Positions 1 through 10,649 of a stretch of DNA of 64,000 nucleotides are shown here, piece after piece. Under the pieces are notes generated by a model. That model did no database searches, was not told the DNA's origin, and saw nothing but the letters and a program-made list of their open reading frames with translations. This stretch comes from Sideroxydans sp. (GTDB lineage: Bacteria; Pseudomonadota; Gammaproteobacteria; Burkholderiales; Gallionellaceae), in contig WGNQ01000001.1 of NCBI GenBank assembly GCA_016124455.1, positions 1-64,000 on the forward strand, read 5' to 3'. The stretch's first letter is position 1. Each line of letters starts with the position of its first letter. The translations under genes and the position numbers were made by a program.

Positions 1-7
1 CATGTTT

Positions 8-99
8 AATAATACGGACACAGAAATTCTCTCTTAACTTATTGATGGAGCGAAGGTTAAACGGCATTGCTCAGGAACACAAGCTCAATAATACGGACA
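8..99. repeat. 13-bp direct repeat AATAATACGGACA (two copies)
   Basis: The identical 13-mer AATAATACGGACA occurs at 8-20 and 87-99, a 79-bp period. Both lie in the 226-bp non-coding stretch downstream of mntP. No open frame or transposase remnant is recognisable around them. They could be a decayed insertion-element end or a small intergenic repeat; nothing in the window decides this. Confidence 0.4.
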
Positions 100-226
100 G
101 AACTCAAGGCGCATAAGAATGGCAGTTAACTAGTAGATAACAGACGTCATGAAGGAGGGCTGTAAGGGCAGCAATGGCCGAGGAATGGTCATTCTCAGTG
201 CCAGCACATAACGGGGGCCAGCCCTT

Positions 227-760
227 TTAAGGAAGAAGCATTTTAATACCCATCAGTATTAAAACCGTCCCGCCAAACACTTCCGCCTTGCCTTCCAGCC
301 AGGTGCCGCTGCGCCTGCCGATGGACACCCCTGCCCAGCTGAAGGCAAAAGTGATGATCCCGATAACGAGGCAGGCAATGTAAGGATTGGCATCCAGCAA
401 GGTCAGGCTGAATCCGGCCGCCATTGCATCAATGCTGGTGGCGATAGCCAGAATCAGCATCATTTTATTGGTGAGTACCGCAATATCCTCTTCCACGCCT
501 TCCTGGACTGCTTCGTAAACCATTTTTGCGCCGATCAGCACCAGCAACCCGAAGGCCACCCAATGGGCATAGGCGGCTATCCAGCCCAGCACACCCTTGC
601 CACCAAGGTATCCGATGAATGGCATCAACGCCTGGAAAATACCGAAATACAGCCCCGCCCTCAGCGCCAGGCCCGGCGTATCCTTCTTGGCGCCAAGCCC
701 AATGGAAACGGCAAAAGCATCCATGCTGAGTGCGATTGCGAGAATGACGACTTCTATCAT
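227..760 (-). CDS. mntP: MntP-family manganese efflux pump
   Basis: A 177-residue, very hydrophobic inner-membrane protein. It is built as two homologous halves of three helices. The first half has the SMDAF motif (Asp14) and the second the matching SIDAM motif (Asp111); these paired intramembrane aspartates mark the MntP/YebN family, which exports Mn(II). Length equals the usual family length (about 180-190). It is the last gene of a tight minus-strand run (tadA, L,D-transpeptidase, GNAT, mntP) and starts 27 bp after the GNAT stop. In many bacteria mntP is preceded by a yybP-ykoY manganese riboswitch; the 27-bp gap here is too short for one, so any manganese control must act on the shared upstream transcript or elsewhere. 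Confidence 0.93.
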   Translation of the reverse strand: MIEVVILAIALSMDAFAVSIGLGAKKDTPGLALRAGLYFGIFQALMPFIGYLGGKGVLGWIAAYAHWVAFGLLVLIGAKMVYEAVQEGVEEDIAVLTNKMMLILAIATSIDAMAAGFSLTLLDANPYIACLVIGIITFAFSWAGVSIGRRSGTWLEGKAEVFGGTVLILMGIKMLLP

Positions 761-787
761 GCTGCCCCTGGTGTATTAATTGAGCCG

Positions 788-1216
788 CTACAGGCGCAGC
801 CACATCTTGCGGTGGGGTATGCCTGCATCCATGAATTCCTCGCCGTCTTCCTCGAAACCGAAGCGCCGGTAGAAAGGTATGGCATAAACCTGCGCATCCA
901 CTTCCACCCGTTTGAATCCATGCGCCCGCGCGTCGTTGAGCAGCGCTTCCATGATCGCCGTGCCGACTGTCTGCTTGCGCCACTGCGGCACCACGGCAAT
1001 GCGTCCAATATGGCCATCGGGCAGTATCCGCCCGCAACCGATCGCATCGCCCTTCGCGCTCAGCGCCAGCGCATGCCGGCTGGTTTCATCCAGCCCGTCC
1101 CATTCCAGTTCTGGCGGAACATTCTGCTCGCGGATGAATACCGATTCGCGTACCGCGCGCAACAATGGCTCGCCGTCATGCCAGGAAACCAGGCTAACCG
1201 TAAACAGGTGATCCAT
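788..1216 (-). CDS. GNAT-family N-acetyltransferase
   Basis: A 142-residue protein with the GNAT fold. It has a central strand followed by the acetyl-CoA pyrophosphate loop RKQTVG (after GRIAVVPQW), and a C-terminal strand/helix with FYRRFGFEEDGEEF, typical of the ElaA/YjcF-like group of small acetyltransferases. The substrate cannot be told. I place the start at 1216, where AAAGGGGGGC precedes the ATG; the longer open frame to 1336 only runs into the upstream transpeptidase gene. It lies 22 bp after the transpeptidase and 27 bp before mntP, so it is probably co-transcribed with both. Confidence 0.85.
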   Translation of the reverse strand: MDHLFTVSLVSWHDGEPLLRAVRESVFIREQNVPPELEWDGLDETSRHALALSAKGDAIGCGRILPDGHIGRIAVVPQWRKQTVGTAIMEALLNDARAHGFKRVEVDAQVYAIPFYRRFGFEEDGEEFMDAGIPHRKMWLRL

Positions 1217-1238
1217 TGCCCCCCCTTTCGCCGCAGCT

Positions 1239-2683
<1,445 letters not shown>

Positions 2684-2795
2684 CCGTGCCCGCGCCACGG
2701 CGTACCGCCCTGAATAATCAACGCCCTAGCCCGCAATTCTGCAATCGCGCCCAGCGGTGGATGCCAAATTGCTTGCCTTGCCCCCTGATTTTGTC

Positions 2796-2813
2796 AACAA
2801 TGTGCCCATTGTT
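2796..2813. promoter_or_regulatory. 7-bp inverted repeat upstream of bcp
   Basis: AACAATG and CATTGTT flank a 4-bp spacer, ending 14 bp before the bcp start codon. The repeat could be an operator or a short mRNA hairpin next to the ribosome-binding site (AGGAG at about 2815-2819). No regulator can be named. Confidence 0.3.
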
Positions 2814-2827
2814 AGGAGCTCACCCGG

Positions 2828-3283
2828 ATGTCAAAACAAGCTGTTCCCGATTTCACCCTTCCCGCCACCGGCGGCACCGAGTTCACCCTGTCTTCTACCC
2901 GCGGCAAATCACTGGTGATCTACTTCTACCCCAAGGACAACACGCCAGGCTGCACCACCGAAAGCCAGCAATTCCGCGACCTGTATCCGGAATTCCAGCA
3001 GGCAGGCTGTGAAGTGGTGGGCATTTCGCGCGACAGCATCAAGTCGCACGAGAACTTCAAATCGAAATTTACTTTACCGTTTGCCCTGCTGTCCGATGCC
3101 GAAGAAAAAGCCTGCACCCAGTTCGGCGTCATCAAGATGAAGAACATGTATGGTAAACAGGTACGCGGCATCGAGCGCAGCACCTTCGTCATCGACAAAC
3201 ATGGCGTGCTGCAGCATGAATGGCGTGGCGTAAAAGCTGACGGCCATGCCCAGGAAGTGTTGAAGTTCGTGCAGTCCCTCTAA
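2828..3283 (+). CDS. bcp: Thioredoxin-dependent peroxiredoxin (Bcp/PrxQ family)
   Basis: A 151-residue peroxiredoxin that reduces hydroperoxides. The peroxidatic cysteine is Cys42 in YPKDNTPGCTTE. The resolving cysteine usually sits five residues later; here that position is Gln47, and there is no Cys at the alternative helix-3 position either. The other cysteines (Cys61, Cys96) are not at classical resolving sites, so this may work as a 1-Cys enzyme. Start ATG at 2828 with AGGAG upstream. It opens a run bcp, phoH-like, msrB, yciB, yciI, bolA, parvulin with gaps of 36 bp or less, an oxidative-stress flavour shared with msrB. Confidence 0.93.
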   Translation: MSKQAVPDFTLPATGGTEFTLSSTRGKSLVIYFYPKDNTPGCTTESQQFRDLYPEFQQAGCEVVGISRDSIKSHENFKSKFTLPFALLSDAEEKACTQFGVIKMKNMYGKQVRGIERSTFVIDKHGVLQHEWRGVKADGHAQEVLKFVQSL

Positions 3284-3296
3284 ATCAAGGAGCATC

Positions 3297-4715
3297 ATGA
3301 CCCCACGCAAAGCTGCAGCCACCAAGGAAAACGCCACCAAGCTGTTCGTCCTCGATACCAACGTCCTGATGCACGACCCCACCAGCCTGTTCCGCTTCGA
3401 GGAACACGACATCTACCTGCCGATGTTCGTACTGGAAGAACTGGATAACGGCAAGAAAGGCATGTCCGAAGTAGCGCGCAACGCGCGCCAGGCGAGCCGC
3501 TTCCTCGACTCCATCGTCAGCGAGACCGCGCACAACATCGAACACGGCATTCCGCTGGAAACGCAGAGCAACAAGGCTGCGACCGGCCGCCTGTTCGTGC
3601 AGACCCAGTTCATCAACCACGAACTGCCCGCTTCGCTGCAGCACAGCAAGGCCGACAACGCGATCCTCGGCGTGGTGATGCACTTGCACAAACAGCAGCC
3701 CGGGCGTCCGGTGATCCTGGTGTCGAAAGACATCAATATGCGCATCAAGGCGCGTGCACTCGGCCTGTCTGCGCAGGATTACTTCAACGACAAGGTACTG
3801 GAAGACACCGACCTGCTGTACAGCGGCGTGCTGGCACTGCCCCAGGATTTCTGGGACCACCATGGCAAGGACATGAAGTCGTGGCAGCAGAACGGCCACA
3901 CCTATTACAGCATCTCCGGGCCGATGTGCCAGAGCATGCTGGTGAACCAGTTCGTGTTTCTCGAGAACGAAGGCAACCCGCTCTACGCCGTGGTTGCCGA
4001 ACAGAGCGGCAACACCGCAATGCTGTGTACGGTCACCGACTACACCCACCAGAAAAACTCGATCTGGGGCATCACCGCACGCAACCGCGAGCAGAATTTC
4101 GTGCTCAACCTGCTGATGAACCCGGAAATCGATTTCGTCACGCTGCTCGGCCAGGCCGGTACCGGCAAGACATTGCTGACGCTGGCCGCCGGACTGATGC
4201 AGACGCTGGAGAAAAAGCTCTATTCCGAGATCATCATCACCCGCGTCACCGTGCCGGTGGGCGAAGACATCGGCTTCCTGCCGGGTACCGAAGAAGAAAA
4301 GATGTCGCCGTGGATGGGTGCGCTGGACGACAACCTGGATGTGCTCAACAAGTCGGACGACGAGGGCGGCGACTGGGGACGTGCCGCAACGCGCGACCTG
4401 ATCCGCAGCCGCATCAAGATCAAGTCGCTCAACTTCATGCGCGGCCGCACCTTCCTCAATAAATACCTGATCATCGACGAGGCGCAGAACCTCACGCCGA
4501 AGCAGATGAAGACGCTGATCACCCGCGCCGGCCCCGGCACCAAGGTGGTGTGCCTCGGCAACATCGCACAGATCGACACTCCCTATCTCACCGAGGGCAG
4601 CTCCGGCCTGACCTATGTGGTGGACCGCTTCAAGGGCTGGGAGCACAGTGGCCACGTCACGCTGATGCGCGGCGAACGTTCGCGCCTTGCGGATTACGCA
4701 GGCGACGTCCTGTGA
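3297..4715 (+). CDS. PhoH-family ATPase with N-terminal PIN domain
   Basis: A 472-residue PIN-PhoH fusion (PhoH2 type). The PIN nuclease domain occupies about residues 14-140 ([14 protein letters not shown] with the first acidic residue). The PhoH helicase-like ATPase follows, with Walker A GQAGTGKT near residue 284 and Walker B LIIDEAQN near 391. PhoH2 proteins are reported as RNA helicase/ribonucleases; the E. coli naming after phosphate starvation does not apply here. Starts 13 bp after bcp and overlaps the GTG of msrB by 4 bp (GTGA), so it is translated from the same message. Confidence 0.93.
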   Translation: MTPRKAAATKENATKLFVLDTNVLMHDPTSLFRFEEHDIYLPMFVLEELDNGKKGMSEVARNARQASRFLDSIVSETAHNIEHGIPLETQSNKAATGRLFVQTQFINHELPASLQHSKADNAILGVVMHLHKQQPGRPVILVSKDINMRIKARALGLSAQDYFNDKVLEDTDLLYSGVLALPQDFWDHHGKDMKSWQQNGHTYYSISGPMCQSMLVNQFVFLENEGNPLYAVVAEQSGNTAMLCTVTDYTHQKNSIWGITARNREQNFVLNLLMNPEIDFVTLLGQAGTGKTLLTLAAGLMQTLEKKLYSEIIITRVTVPVGEDIGFLPGTEEEKMSPWMGALDDNLDVLNKSDDEGGDWGRAATRDLIRSRIKIKSLNFMRGRTFLNKYLIIDEAQNLTPKQMKTLITRAGPGTKVVCLGNIAQIDTPYLTEGSSGLTYVVDRFKGWEHSGHVTLMRGERSRLADYAGDVL

Positions 4716-5107
4716 GCGACGAATCCCAAAAAACCGATGCCGACTGGCGGGCCGAGCTCACGCCGGAACAATACGCGGTGTGCCGCCAGTGCGGTACCGA
4801 GCCGGCGTTCAGCGGCCTGTACTGGGACTGCCACGACCCCGGCCTTTACCGCTGCCTGTGTTGCGGCAATCCGCTGTTCGATGCGGAGACCAAGTTCGAT
4901 TCCGGCACCGGCTGGCCGAGCTTCTGGCTGGCGGCAAACGAAGATGCGCTCAGGCTGCTGGAAGACAACAGCCACGGCATGACCCGCATCGAGGTGCGCT
5001 GCGCCAAATGCGACTCGCATCTCGGCCACCTGTTTGAAGACGGCCCGGAGCCGACCGGACTGCGCTATTGCATCAATTCGGCGGCACTCACCCTGGATCG
5101 CCAATAA
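4712..5107 (+). CDS. msrB: Peptide-methionine (R)-S-oxide reductase
   Basis: A 131-residue MsrB. The catalytic cysteine is in RYCINSAAL near the C-terminus; two CxxC zinc pairs are visible (CLCC and CAKC), plus the conserved GTGWPSF. It reduces the R-sulfoxide of methionine in damaged proteins. The start is the GTG at 4712, inside the phoH-like stop (GTGA overlap); the open frame extending to 4550 only shadows that gene. A 36-bp gap leads to yciB. Its place next to a peroxiredoxin points to an oxidative repair role. Confidence 0.95.
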   Translation: MSDESQKTDADWRAELTPEQYAVCRQCGTEPAFSGLYWDCHDPGLYRCLCCGNPLFDAETKFDSGTGWPSFWLAANEDALRLLEDNSHGMTRIEVRCAKCDSHLGHLFEDGPEPTGLRYCINSAALTLDRQ

Positions 5108-5143
5108 ATAGACAGCCGTACGCCTTGCCCGCATAATCCCGCC

Positions 5144-5686
5144 ATGAAACTGCTGTTCGACCTTTTCCCCGTCATCCTGTTCTTCGCCGCATTCAAGCTG
5201 GCCGGCATCTTTGTCGCCACCGCCGCGGCCATCGCCGCCACCATCCTCCAGATCGCCTGGGTGAAATGGCGCCACGGCAAGGTGGACATCATGCTGTGGG
5301 TCGGTTTCGCCATTATTGTGCTGTTCGGCGGCGCCACCCTGGTGTTGCACGACGAAACCTTCATCAAGTGGAAACCGACCATCCTGTACTGGATTTTTTC
5401 CGGCGTGCTGCTGGTCTCCAACCTGCTGTTCAAGAAGAACCTGATGCGCAGCCTGCTGCACGAGAAGCTCGCGCTTCCCGCCAAGGTATGGAATCACGTC
5501 AACCTGAGCTGGAGCCTGTTCTTTGCCGTGCTCGGGGTGGTCAACCTGTATGTCGCGCTTAATTACTCCACCGACAAATGGGTCGATTTCAAGCTGTTCG
5601 GCGCCACCGGCATGATGCTGGCATTTGTCCTGCTGCAGGCGATGGCGCTGTCTAAATACGTGGAAGAAGACAAGGAGAAAAACTGA
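5144..5686 (+). CDS. yciB: YciB/intracellular septation protein A
   Basis: A 180-residue inner-membrane protein with about five hydrophobic helices, of normal length for the family. [14 protein letters not shown] at the start and [19 protein letters not shown] near residue 125 are family-typical. YciB is linked to cell-envelope synthesis and septation; the mechanism is not settled. The stop codon directly abuts the next start (5686/5687), as in the common yciB-yciI arrangement. Confidence 0.93.
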   Translation: MKLLFDLFPVILFFAAFKLAGIFVATAAAIAATILQIAWVKWRHGKVDIMLWVGFAIIVLFGGATLVLHDETFIKWKPTILYWIFSGVLLVSNLLFKKNLMRSLLHEKLALPAKVWNHVNLSWSLFFAVLGVVNLYVALNYSTDKWVDFKLFGATGMMLAFVLLQAMALSKYVEEDKEKN

Positions 5687-5989
5687 ATGTTATATGCCAT
5701 CAACGCACAGGACACGCCGAACAGCCTGGAAAAGCGCATGACTGCGCGCCCTGCCCACGTGGCACGGCTGGTCGCGCTGCAGGAGGCGGGGCGCCTGATC
5801 CTGGCCGGCCCATGTCCAGCCGTCGATGCTGTCGATCCTGGCCCCGCAGGATTTTCCGGCAGCCTGATCGTAGCGGAGTTCGGCTCGTTGCAGGAGGCGG
5901 AAGCCTGGGCACAGGCCGATCCCTATGTCGCAGCCGGCGTGTATGCGCAGGTCAGCGTCAAACCTTTCCGCAAGACCTTCCCGGCATGA
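5687..5989 (+). CDS. yciI: YciI-family protein
   Basis: A 100-residue ferredoxin-like-fold protein. It shows the YciI pattern: an N-terminal strand MLYAINAQD, an [17 protein letters not shown] helix with the conserved His, and [17 protein letters not shown] with the conserved Asp-Pro. The biochemical function of the family is unclear. It starts on the base after the yciB stop and ends in a 4-bp ATGA overlap with bolA, so the three genes are translationally linked. Confidence 0.88.
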   Translation: MLYAINAQDTPNSLEKRMTARPAHVARLVALQEAGRLILAGPCPAVDAVDPGPAGFSGSLIVAEFGSLQEAEAWAQADPYVAAGVYAQVSVKPFRKTFPA

Positions 5990-6249
5990 ACCGCATCGAA
6001 CGGATCCGCGCGCAACTGGCAAGTTTGCAGCCGCTCAGGATCGAAGTGGTGGACGACAGCCACCTGCATGCCGGGCATGCCGGCGCACGCGATGGCGGTG
6101 GCCATTACCGGCTGCATATCGTCTCCGGGCAGTTCGCCGGCAAGTCAACCCTGGCAAGACACCGTATGATATATTGCGCGCTGGGAGAAATGATGAAGCA
6201 TGAAATCCATGCATTAAATATAAGAGCGGACACGCCAGAAGAACTGTAG
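5986..6249 (+). CDS. bolA: BolA-family protein
   Basis: An 87-residue BolA domain: [14 protein letters not shown] followed by [24 protein letters not shown] and a C-terminal [14 protein letters not shown]. BolA proteins pair with monothiol glutaredoxins in iron-sulfur trafficking, and some act as transcription factors. The His residues of the HAGH loop and the invariant His near residue 70 (KHEIHAL) are present. Start ATG at 5986 overlaps the yciI stop. A 26-bp gap leads to the parvulin gene, a common bolA-peptidyl-prolyl isomerase neighbourhood in betaproteobacteria. Confidence 0.92.
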   Translation: MNRIERIRAQLASLQPLRIEVVDDSHLHAGHAGARDGGGHYRLHIVSGQFAGKSTLARHRMIYCALGEMMKHEIHALNIRADTPEEL

Positions 6250-6275
6250 ACCTTAACTTCCAACGAGGACATATT

Positions 6276-7061
6276 ATGCTGAAACTTTCCAAACTCGCCG
6301 CTCTTGTCATGGCGGGCGCAATCATCGCCAGCCCGGCCTACGCCGAAGACAAGGACGCCGCCACAGTAAATGGCATCGCCATTCCGCAAGAGCGCGTGGA
6401 CCTGCAAGTAAAAGCAGCCGCGATGCAGGGACAGGCCGACACGCCGGAGTTGCGCAAGACGATCCGCGAAAACCTGATCAATGTTGAGGTCCTGTCGCAG
6501 GAAGCCGTCAAGAAAGGCATCGACAAGAAACCCGAAGTTGTCCAGGAACTGGAACTGGCCAGGCAAAACGTGCTGGGCCGTTCGTTCATCCAGGACTACA
6601 TCCAGAACCACCCGATCAGCGAAGACACGCTCAAGAAGGAATATGACAGCCTGAAGGCACACCTCGGCACCAAGGAGTACAAGGTTGCCCACATCCTGGT
6701 GGATACCGAAGCCGAAGCCAAGGCCATCGAAGCCCAGCTGAAGAAGAAAGGGAAATTCGACAAGATCGCCAAGGAAAAATCCAAGGATGCCGGCTCCGGT
6801 GCAGAAGGCGGCGAACTGGGCTGGAACGTTCCGTCCAACTTCGTGAAGCCGTTCGCCGATGCGGTCATGACCCTCAACAAGGGACAGGTCAGCGCACCGG
6901 TGCAGTCGCAGTTCGGCTGGCACATCATCAAGCTCGAAGACGTGCGCAACCTGAAAGTGCCGACCTACGAACAGCTCAAGCCCAACCTGATGCGCCGTCT
7001 GCAACAGCAAGACATACAGAAGCTCATCGCTGATTTGCGCAACAACGCCAAGATCCAGTAA
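6276..7061 (+). CDS. Periplasmic peptidyl-prolyl cis-trans isomerase (parvulin type)
   Basis: A 261-residue exported foldase. A signal peptide ends at AYA23. A SurA/PrsA-like N-terminal helical region is followed by one parvulin (PpiC) domain at about 130-225: YKVAHILVDTEAEA, GELGWNVPSNFVKPFADAV and FGWHIIKLEDVR. It should assist folding of outer-membrane or secreted proteins. The ribosome-binding site AACGAGGA lies just upstream. Last gene of the bcp operon; a strong intrinsic terminator follows 21 bp after the stop. Confidence 0.92.
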   Translation: MLKLSKLAALVMAGAIIASPAYAEDKDAATVNGIAIPQERVDLQVKAAAMQGQADTPELRKTIRENLINVEVLSQEAVKKGIDKKPEVVQELELARQNVLGRSFIQDYIQNHPISEDTLKKEYDSLKAHLGTKEYKVAHILVDTEAEAKAIEAQLKKKGKFDKIAKEKSKDAGSGAEGGELGWNVPSNFVKPFADAVMTLNKGQVSAPVQSQFGWHIIKLEDVRNLKVPTYEQLKPNLMRRLQQQDIQKLIADLRNNAKIQ

Positions 7062-7082
7062 GCGCATCTCGATCCTGAAAAA

Positions 7083-7105
7083 GGCGACCGCTGGTCGCCT
7101 TTTTT
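7083..7105 (+). terminator. Intrinsic terminator of the bcp-parvulin operon
   Basis: A perfect 7-bp stem GGCGACC/GGTCGCC with a 3-nt loop is followed by six T residues (7100-7105). It lies 21 bp after the parvulin stop and upstream of the convergent diguanylate cyclase gene. Confidence 0.92.
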
Positions 7106-7175
7106 ATCGTCATGCACCACCCCGCATGAGCACGTGCAAGGGATATCACCCACTCACTCGACCCACTGCCGGCAC

Positions 7176-8879
7176 CTAGCAACTGATGCGGTTGCGGCCG
7201 TTCTTCTTGGACTGGTAAAGGCAGGCATCCGCCTTTGAGATCAGGCTCTCCAGGCTGTCCTGATTGGTGCTGTCGGCAACGCCAAAACTGGCGGTCAGGC
7301 TGATCTCGGCGTTGCCCACGGGTACGCGGATGCAGAGGATGGCTTTCTGCAGCCGTTCCGCCAGCGCGTTTGCGGCTTCCAGCCTGGTTTCCGGCAGCAG
7401 GAACAGGAATTCTTCGCCGCCCCACCGGGCCACGATGTCCCCCTCTCTTGCCGAACTTGCCAGCACCTTGGCCGTGGCAACCAGTGCAAGGTCGCCTGCA
7501 GCATGGCCGTATTGGTCATTGATCGATTTGAAATGATCGAGATCCAGCATGATAACCGACAGGTCTCTTCCATTGCGCCGCGAGGTACTCCATATGGGCA
7601 GCGCATTCTCGAGGAACGCGCGGCGGTTGTTCAGGTTGGTCAGCGGATCACGGGCGGCGCGTTGCTCGGCACGCATATGCTCCACCTGGATGGAGCGGAA
7701 CTGGTTGGCCAGGGCCAGCGCGAGCAAGGTGGCATCGACCAGCATTCCGATCTCAACCGCCCGGAATTTCCAGTCGGCAAACGAGACCAGTCCCCAGACG
7801 GATAGCGTCGTAATGGTGGTGCCGACCATGGAAGCAATCGAAGCCAGCAGGAAGTAGCGCGCAAACTGATGCCCAGAATAGAGCGCCATCAGGCCCAGCA
7901 CCAGCATCGCACACGAAAAGAAGATCACGAAAGCAAAAGCCACCAGCAGCGCATACAGCTGGCTGTTGACCGCAATGGCGGTCAGCAGCAGCACGACAAA
8001 TAGGTTGCGTATCGCCGTGACGACCTGATGCGTGCGCGGGAAACTGGCGCGCGTATCCAGGAAATTCCGGGCAAACGACAATCCGCTGACGCCAAAACAC
8101 ACCATGAAAATCGGGATAACCCAGTTCTGCCAGATTTCATGTTCCGACCAGATCCAGGCAAAACCATGGCCCGTATAGGCGATATTCATCGCAACAAACG
8201 TCGCCATGAACACGGCGTACAGCAGATGGCGTTTCTGGCGCAAGGCCAGATACAGCAGAATGTTATAGGCCAGCAGCGCGATCAGGTAACCGTAAACGAA
8301 GCCATAGCTGTAGCCTTCGGCCTCATTGCGCTGGGCGGCAGCTTTCTGGCTAAGCAGGAACACCGGAACCACCATGGGGTCAGGGGTCTCGACGCGCAGG
8401 TAGATATCGGTCGTGCCCATGCCGAAATCGTGCTCGAACGAAAAGTAGCGCCCGGAAAGCGGACGGTGGCTGAAAGGCTGCCGGTCGCCGACGTCATATT
8501 TATTTATGACCTGGTTGTCTTGGACGAAATAAACCTGGAGATGGTCGAGCCATGAGTTTTCAATCCGCAGTCGTCGCACATACAGTTCGCTGCCAGGATT
8601 GAAGACGGACAGGTGTATCCATACCGGACGCGAGCCAATGCCGAAGGTCAGGATCGTGTTTGTACCTGCGGAGAACTTGTTCGCCGCACTGGCGGCAATG
8701 GCCTGTTCGATGGTGAGCGGGGTATCCGCTTCCTGCATATATCCCGCATATTTTCCCAGCGGCTGCTCGAGCGCAGTGCCGGGCAAGACGATGACAGCCG
8801 CAGCCGCCAGCGGATACCAGACGATACCTATGCATGCGATACAGATTGCGAGGAATTTTTTACTTGTTATCAAATGCAT
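7176..8879 (-). CDS. Membrane diguanylate cyclase with 7TMR-DISM sensor
   Basis: A 567-residue receptor-type GGDEF protein. It has an N-terminal signal/anchor, an extracytoplasmic 7TMR-DISMED2 jelly-roll domain (about 35-175), a seven-helix 7TMR-DISM membrane block (about 185-390), and a C-terminal GGDEF domain. The active site reads RWGGEEF near 484-488. The allosteric inhibition site RxxD (REGD) lies five residues before it, so product feedback is expected. No EAL domain is present. It should make cyclic-di-GMP in response to an extracellular ligand, probably a carbohydrate-like molecule by analogy with DISMED2. Transcribed alone, convergent with the bcp operon. A class-I c-di-GMP riboswitch about 32 kb away gives this messenger a visible target in the same window. 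Confidence 0.93.
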   Translation of the reverse strand: MHLITSKKFLAICIACIGIVWYPLAAAAVIVLPGTALEQPLGKYAGYMQEADTPLTIEQAIAASAANKFSAGTNTILTFGIGSRPVWIHLSVFNPGSELYVRRLRIENSWLDHLQVYFVQDNQVINKYDVGDRQPFSHRPLSGRYFSFEHDFGMGTTDIYLRVETPDPMVVPVFLLSQKAAAQRNEAEGYSYGFVYGYLIALLAYNILLYLALRQKRHLLYAVFMATFVAMNIAYTGHGFAWIWSEHEIWQNWVIPIFMVCFGVSGLSFARNFLDTRASFPRTHQVVTAIRNLFVVLLLTAIAVNSQLYALLVAFAFVIFFSCAMLVLGLMALYSGHQFARYFLLASIASMVGTTITTLSVWGLVSFADWKFRAVEIGMLVDATLLALALANQFRSIQVEHMRAEQRAARDPLTNLNNRRAFLENALPIWSTSRRNGRDLSVIMLDLDHFKSINDQYGHAAGDLALVATAKVLASSAREGDIVARWGGEEFLFLLPETRLEAANALAERLQKAILCIRVPVGNAEISLTASFGVADSTNQDSLESLISKADACLYQSKKNGRNRISC

Positions 8880-9036
8880 CGTTAGACATCAGGTTATCCC
8901 GCATGCAAAACGTCAGCGCACCAGAGCCGCCGCAACATGCGGGAATCTATCAGCAAATGCCTCTGCCGGCCATATATCAAAAAAACACAGGTAATCGCAT
9001 ACTATCGGCTCAAGTTCGTCCAAGTTAAGCACATCC

Positions 9037-9816
9037 TCAGATATTCCTGCTCTTCTTGATCAGGTCGTGGGCAAGCTGGATTTCTTTCGCCTGCTCGGTT
9101 GCCATGGCAATCATGTCTTCCGGCACCCCCTGCCCCATCAGTTTGTCCGGATGATACTGGCTCATCAGCTTGCGATAGGCGCGCTTGATTTCCTGGTCGC
9201 TACTGTCCCGGCTCACGCCCAATGCCTTGTATGCGTCGTCCAGGGCGGCAGCCGGGCTGGTTTGCCCGCCGGCAAAATGCGACTGGTTCTGCACCATATC
9301 CAGCAAATGCCGGAATGTCGACGGGTCATAGCCGATACGCGCGGCAATATCGGCAAGTAATGTTTCCTCTGCCGGATGCAGGTGGCCGTCGGCCAGCGCC
9401 ATCACGATCAGGTACACCAGCAGTACCTGCTTCAAGTCCCGGGTATGTCCGCAAACTGCCAGGAATCGCTGGCAGGTCGGCCCGATGTCGAAAGCCGGAT
9501 CAGCCCCCCGCTTGAACAGGCCGATCGCCTGTTGCCGATGCTCGGTGGTCATGCCGAGCTTCTGCATGAATTGCTCGACATGATTGATTTCATCTTGCGA
9601 AACATGGCCGTCGGCCTTGGCCAGCTTGCCCATGGAGATGAACACCGTCTCCAGGAATACCGCTTGCCGCAATGCATTCCGCAACGGATTCATGCCACCG
9701 GAACCATACGCCCGCATGCGGTCAAAAAAAGATCCGACGAACAGCCCGAACAGCGCGCCGAAGAATCCGAAAAAGTAATACCCCGCAATGACGCCAATGA
9801 GCTTGAACAAGACCAC
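9037..9816 (-). CDS. djlA: Co-chaperone DjlA-like protein
   Basis: A 259-residue protein with one N-terminal membrane helix containing glycine-rich GYYFFGFFGALFGLFVG, a TerB-like central domain (about 50-165; FISMGKLAKADGHVSQDE, ALADGHLHPAEE), and a C-terminal J domain (about 190-255) with the HPD motif in SQYHPDK. This is the DjlA architecture: an inner-membrane DnaK co-chaperone facing the cytoplasm, linked to envelope stress signalling. Length is near the family's 270. A 157-bp spacer without other signals separates it from the cyclase gene; 130 bp separate it from the divergent GST gene. Confidence 0.93.
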   Translation of the reverse strand: MVLFKLIGVIAGYYFFGFFGALFGLFVGSFFDRMRAYGSGGMNPLRNALRQAVFLETVFISMGKLAKADGHVSQDEINHVEQFMQKLGMTTEHRQQAIGLFKRGADPAFDIGPTCQRFLAVCGHTRDLKQVLLVYLIVMALADGHLHPAEETLLADIAARIGYDPSTFRHLLDMVQNQSHFAGGQTSPAAALDDAYKALGVSRDSSDQEIKRAYRKLMSQYHPDKLMGQGVPEDMIAMATEQAKEIQLAHDLIKKSRNI

Positions 9817-9946
9817 TCCAGATAAAATTATGCGAAAACCGGCACGACCTGAGGCTGCATTATACCGTCAGCCATTCGCGCGCCCGGCATGACAAACCGG
9901 GCAGGCGCCACACACCATGTGCCCGGCAGCCTATAAAATAGCGGGT

Positions 9947-10606
9947 ATGTCGCTACCCATCCTGTATTCCTTCCGCCGCTGCCCTTACGCCATGCGCGCA
10001 CGCGCGGCCCTCATCACCAGCGGCATTACCGTAGAAGTGCGCGAAGTGGTGCTGCGCGACAAACCGGCCGCCATGCTGACCGCATCTCCCAAAGGCAGCG
10101 TGCCGGTCCTGGTACTGCCTGACGGGCAGGTGATAGACGAAAGCTGGGACATCATGCTGTGGGCGCTGCGGCAACACGACCCGCACGCCCGGCTCGGCGT
10201 TGATGGCCGCCATATACAAGCCGCATTACCGCTGGTGACTGAAAACGACACCACCTTCAAACACAACCTCGATCGCTACAAATACCCGGAACGTTTTCCC
10301 GAACAGCCACAAAGCGCATACCGCAGCGCTGGCGAACATTTCCTGCAACAGCTCGAACAACATCTCGGCAGCAACCCCTGCCTGCTCGGCGAAACCTGGA
10401 CACTGGCCGACATTGCCCTGCTGCCCTTTGTCCGCCAGTTTGCCGCGGTCGACAGCGGCTGGTTCGCCACAGCCCCCTACCCGGCCGTGCGTACGTGGCT
10501 GGAAACGTTCACCTCGTCCGAACTGTTTGCCTTGATCATGCACAAGCTCCCGGCCTGGCAGCCGGGCGACGAGCCGGTTCTTTTCGGTGGCCGGGATCAG
10601 CTTTGA
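9947..10606 (+). CDS. Glutathione S-transferase family protein
   Basis: A 219-residue two-domain GST. The thioredoxin-like N-terminal domain begins LYSFRRCPYAMRARAAL, with a CPYA active-site pattern like the omega/YfcF-type GSTs; KGSVPVLVLPDG carries the cis-proline and DESWDIMLWAL the gamma-glutamyl contact. The all-helical C-terminal domain has GETWTLADIALLPFVRQF. The substrate is unknown. The start at 9947 is preferred because family members begin close to the first strand; an in-frame ATG at 9917 would add ten unconserved residues. Confidence 0.88.
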   Translation: MSLPILYSFRRCPYAMRARAALITSGITVEVREVVLRDKPAAMLTASPKGSVPVLVLPDGQVIDESWDIMLWALRQHDPHARLGVDGRHIQAALPLVTENDTTFKHNLDRYKYPERFPEQPQSAYRSAGEHFLQQLEQHLGSNPCLLGETWTLADIALLPFVRQFAAVDSGWFATAPYPAVRTWLETFTSSELFALIMHKLPAWQPGDEPVLFGGRDQL

Positions 10607-10607
10607 C

Positions 10608-10640
10608 GAGTCCCGGCTGGCCCATGCCGAGCCGGGACTC
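10608..10640. terminator. Long intergenic hairpin between convergent genes
   Basis: A perfect 11-bp stem GAGTCCCGGCT/AGCCGGGACTC with an 11-nt loop that itself can pair GGC/GCC. It lies in the 43-bp gap between the convergent GST and cytochrome genes. There is no T-tract on either strand, so it may protect 3' ends or act with Rho rather than terminate alone. Confidence 0.5.
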
Positions 10641-10649
10641 GCCTGCCGC

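Noticed and set aside
761-787. A yybP-ykoY manganese riboswitch before mntP
   Set aside because: The 27-bp gap to the preceding gene is far too short for the aptamer.
3285-4655. A 456-codon minus-strand open frame
   Set aside because: Antisense shadow of the PIN-PhoH gene; low-complexity His/Val/Gly text without motifs.
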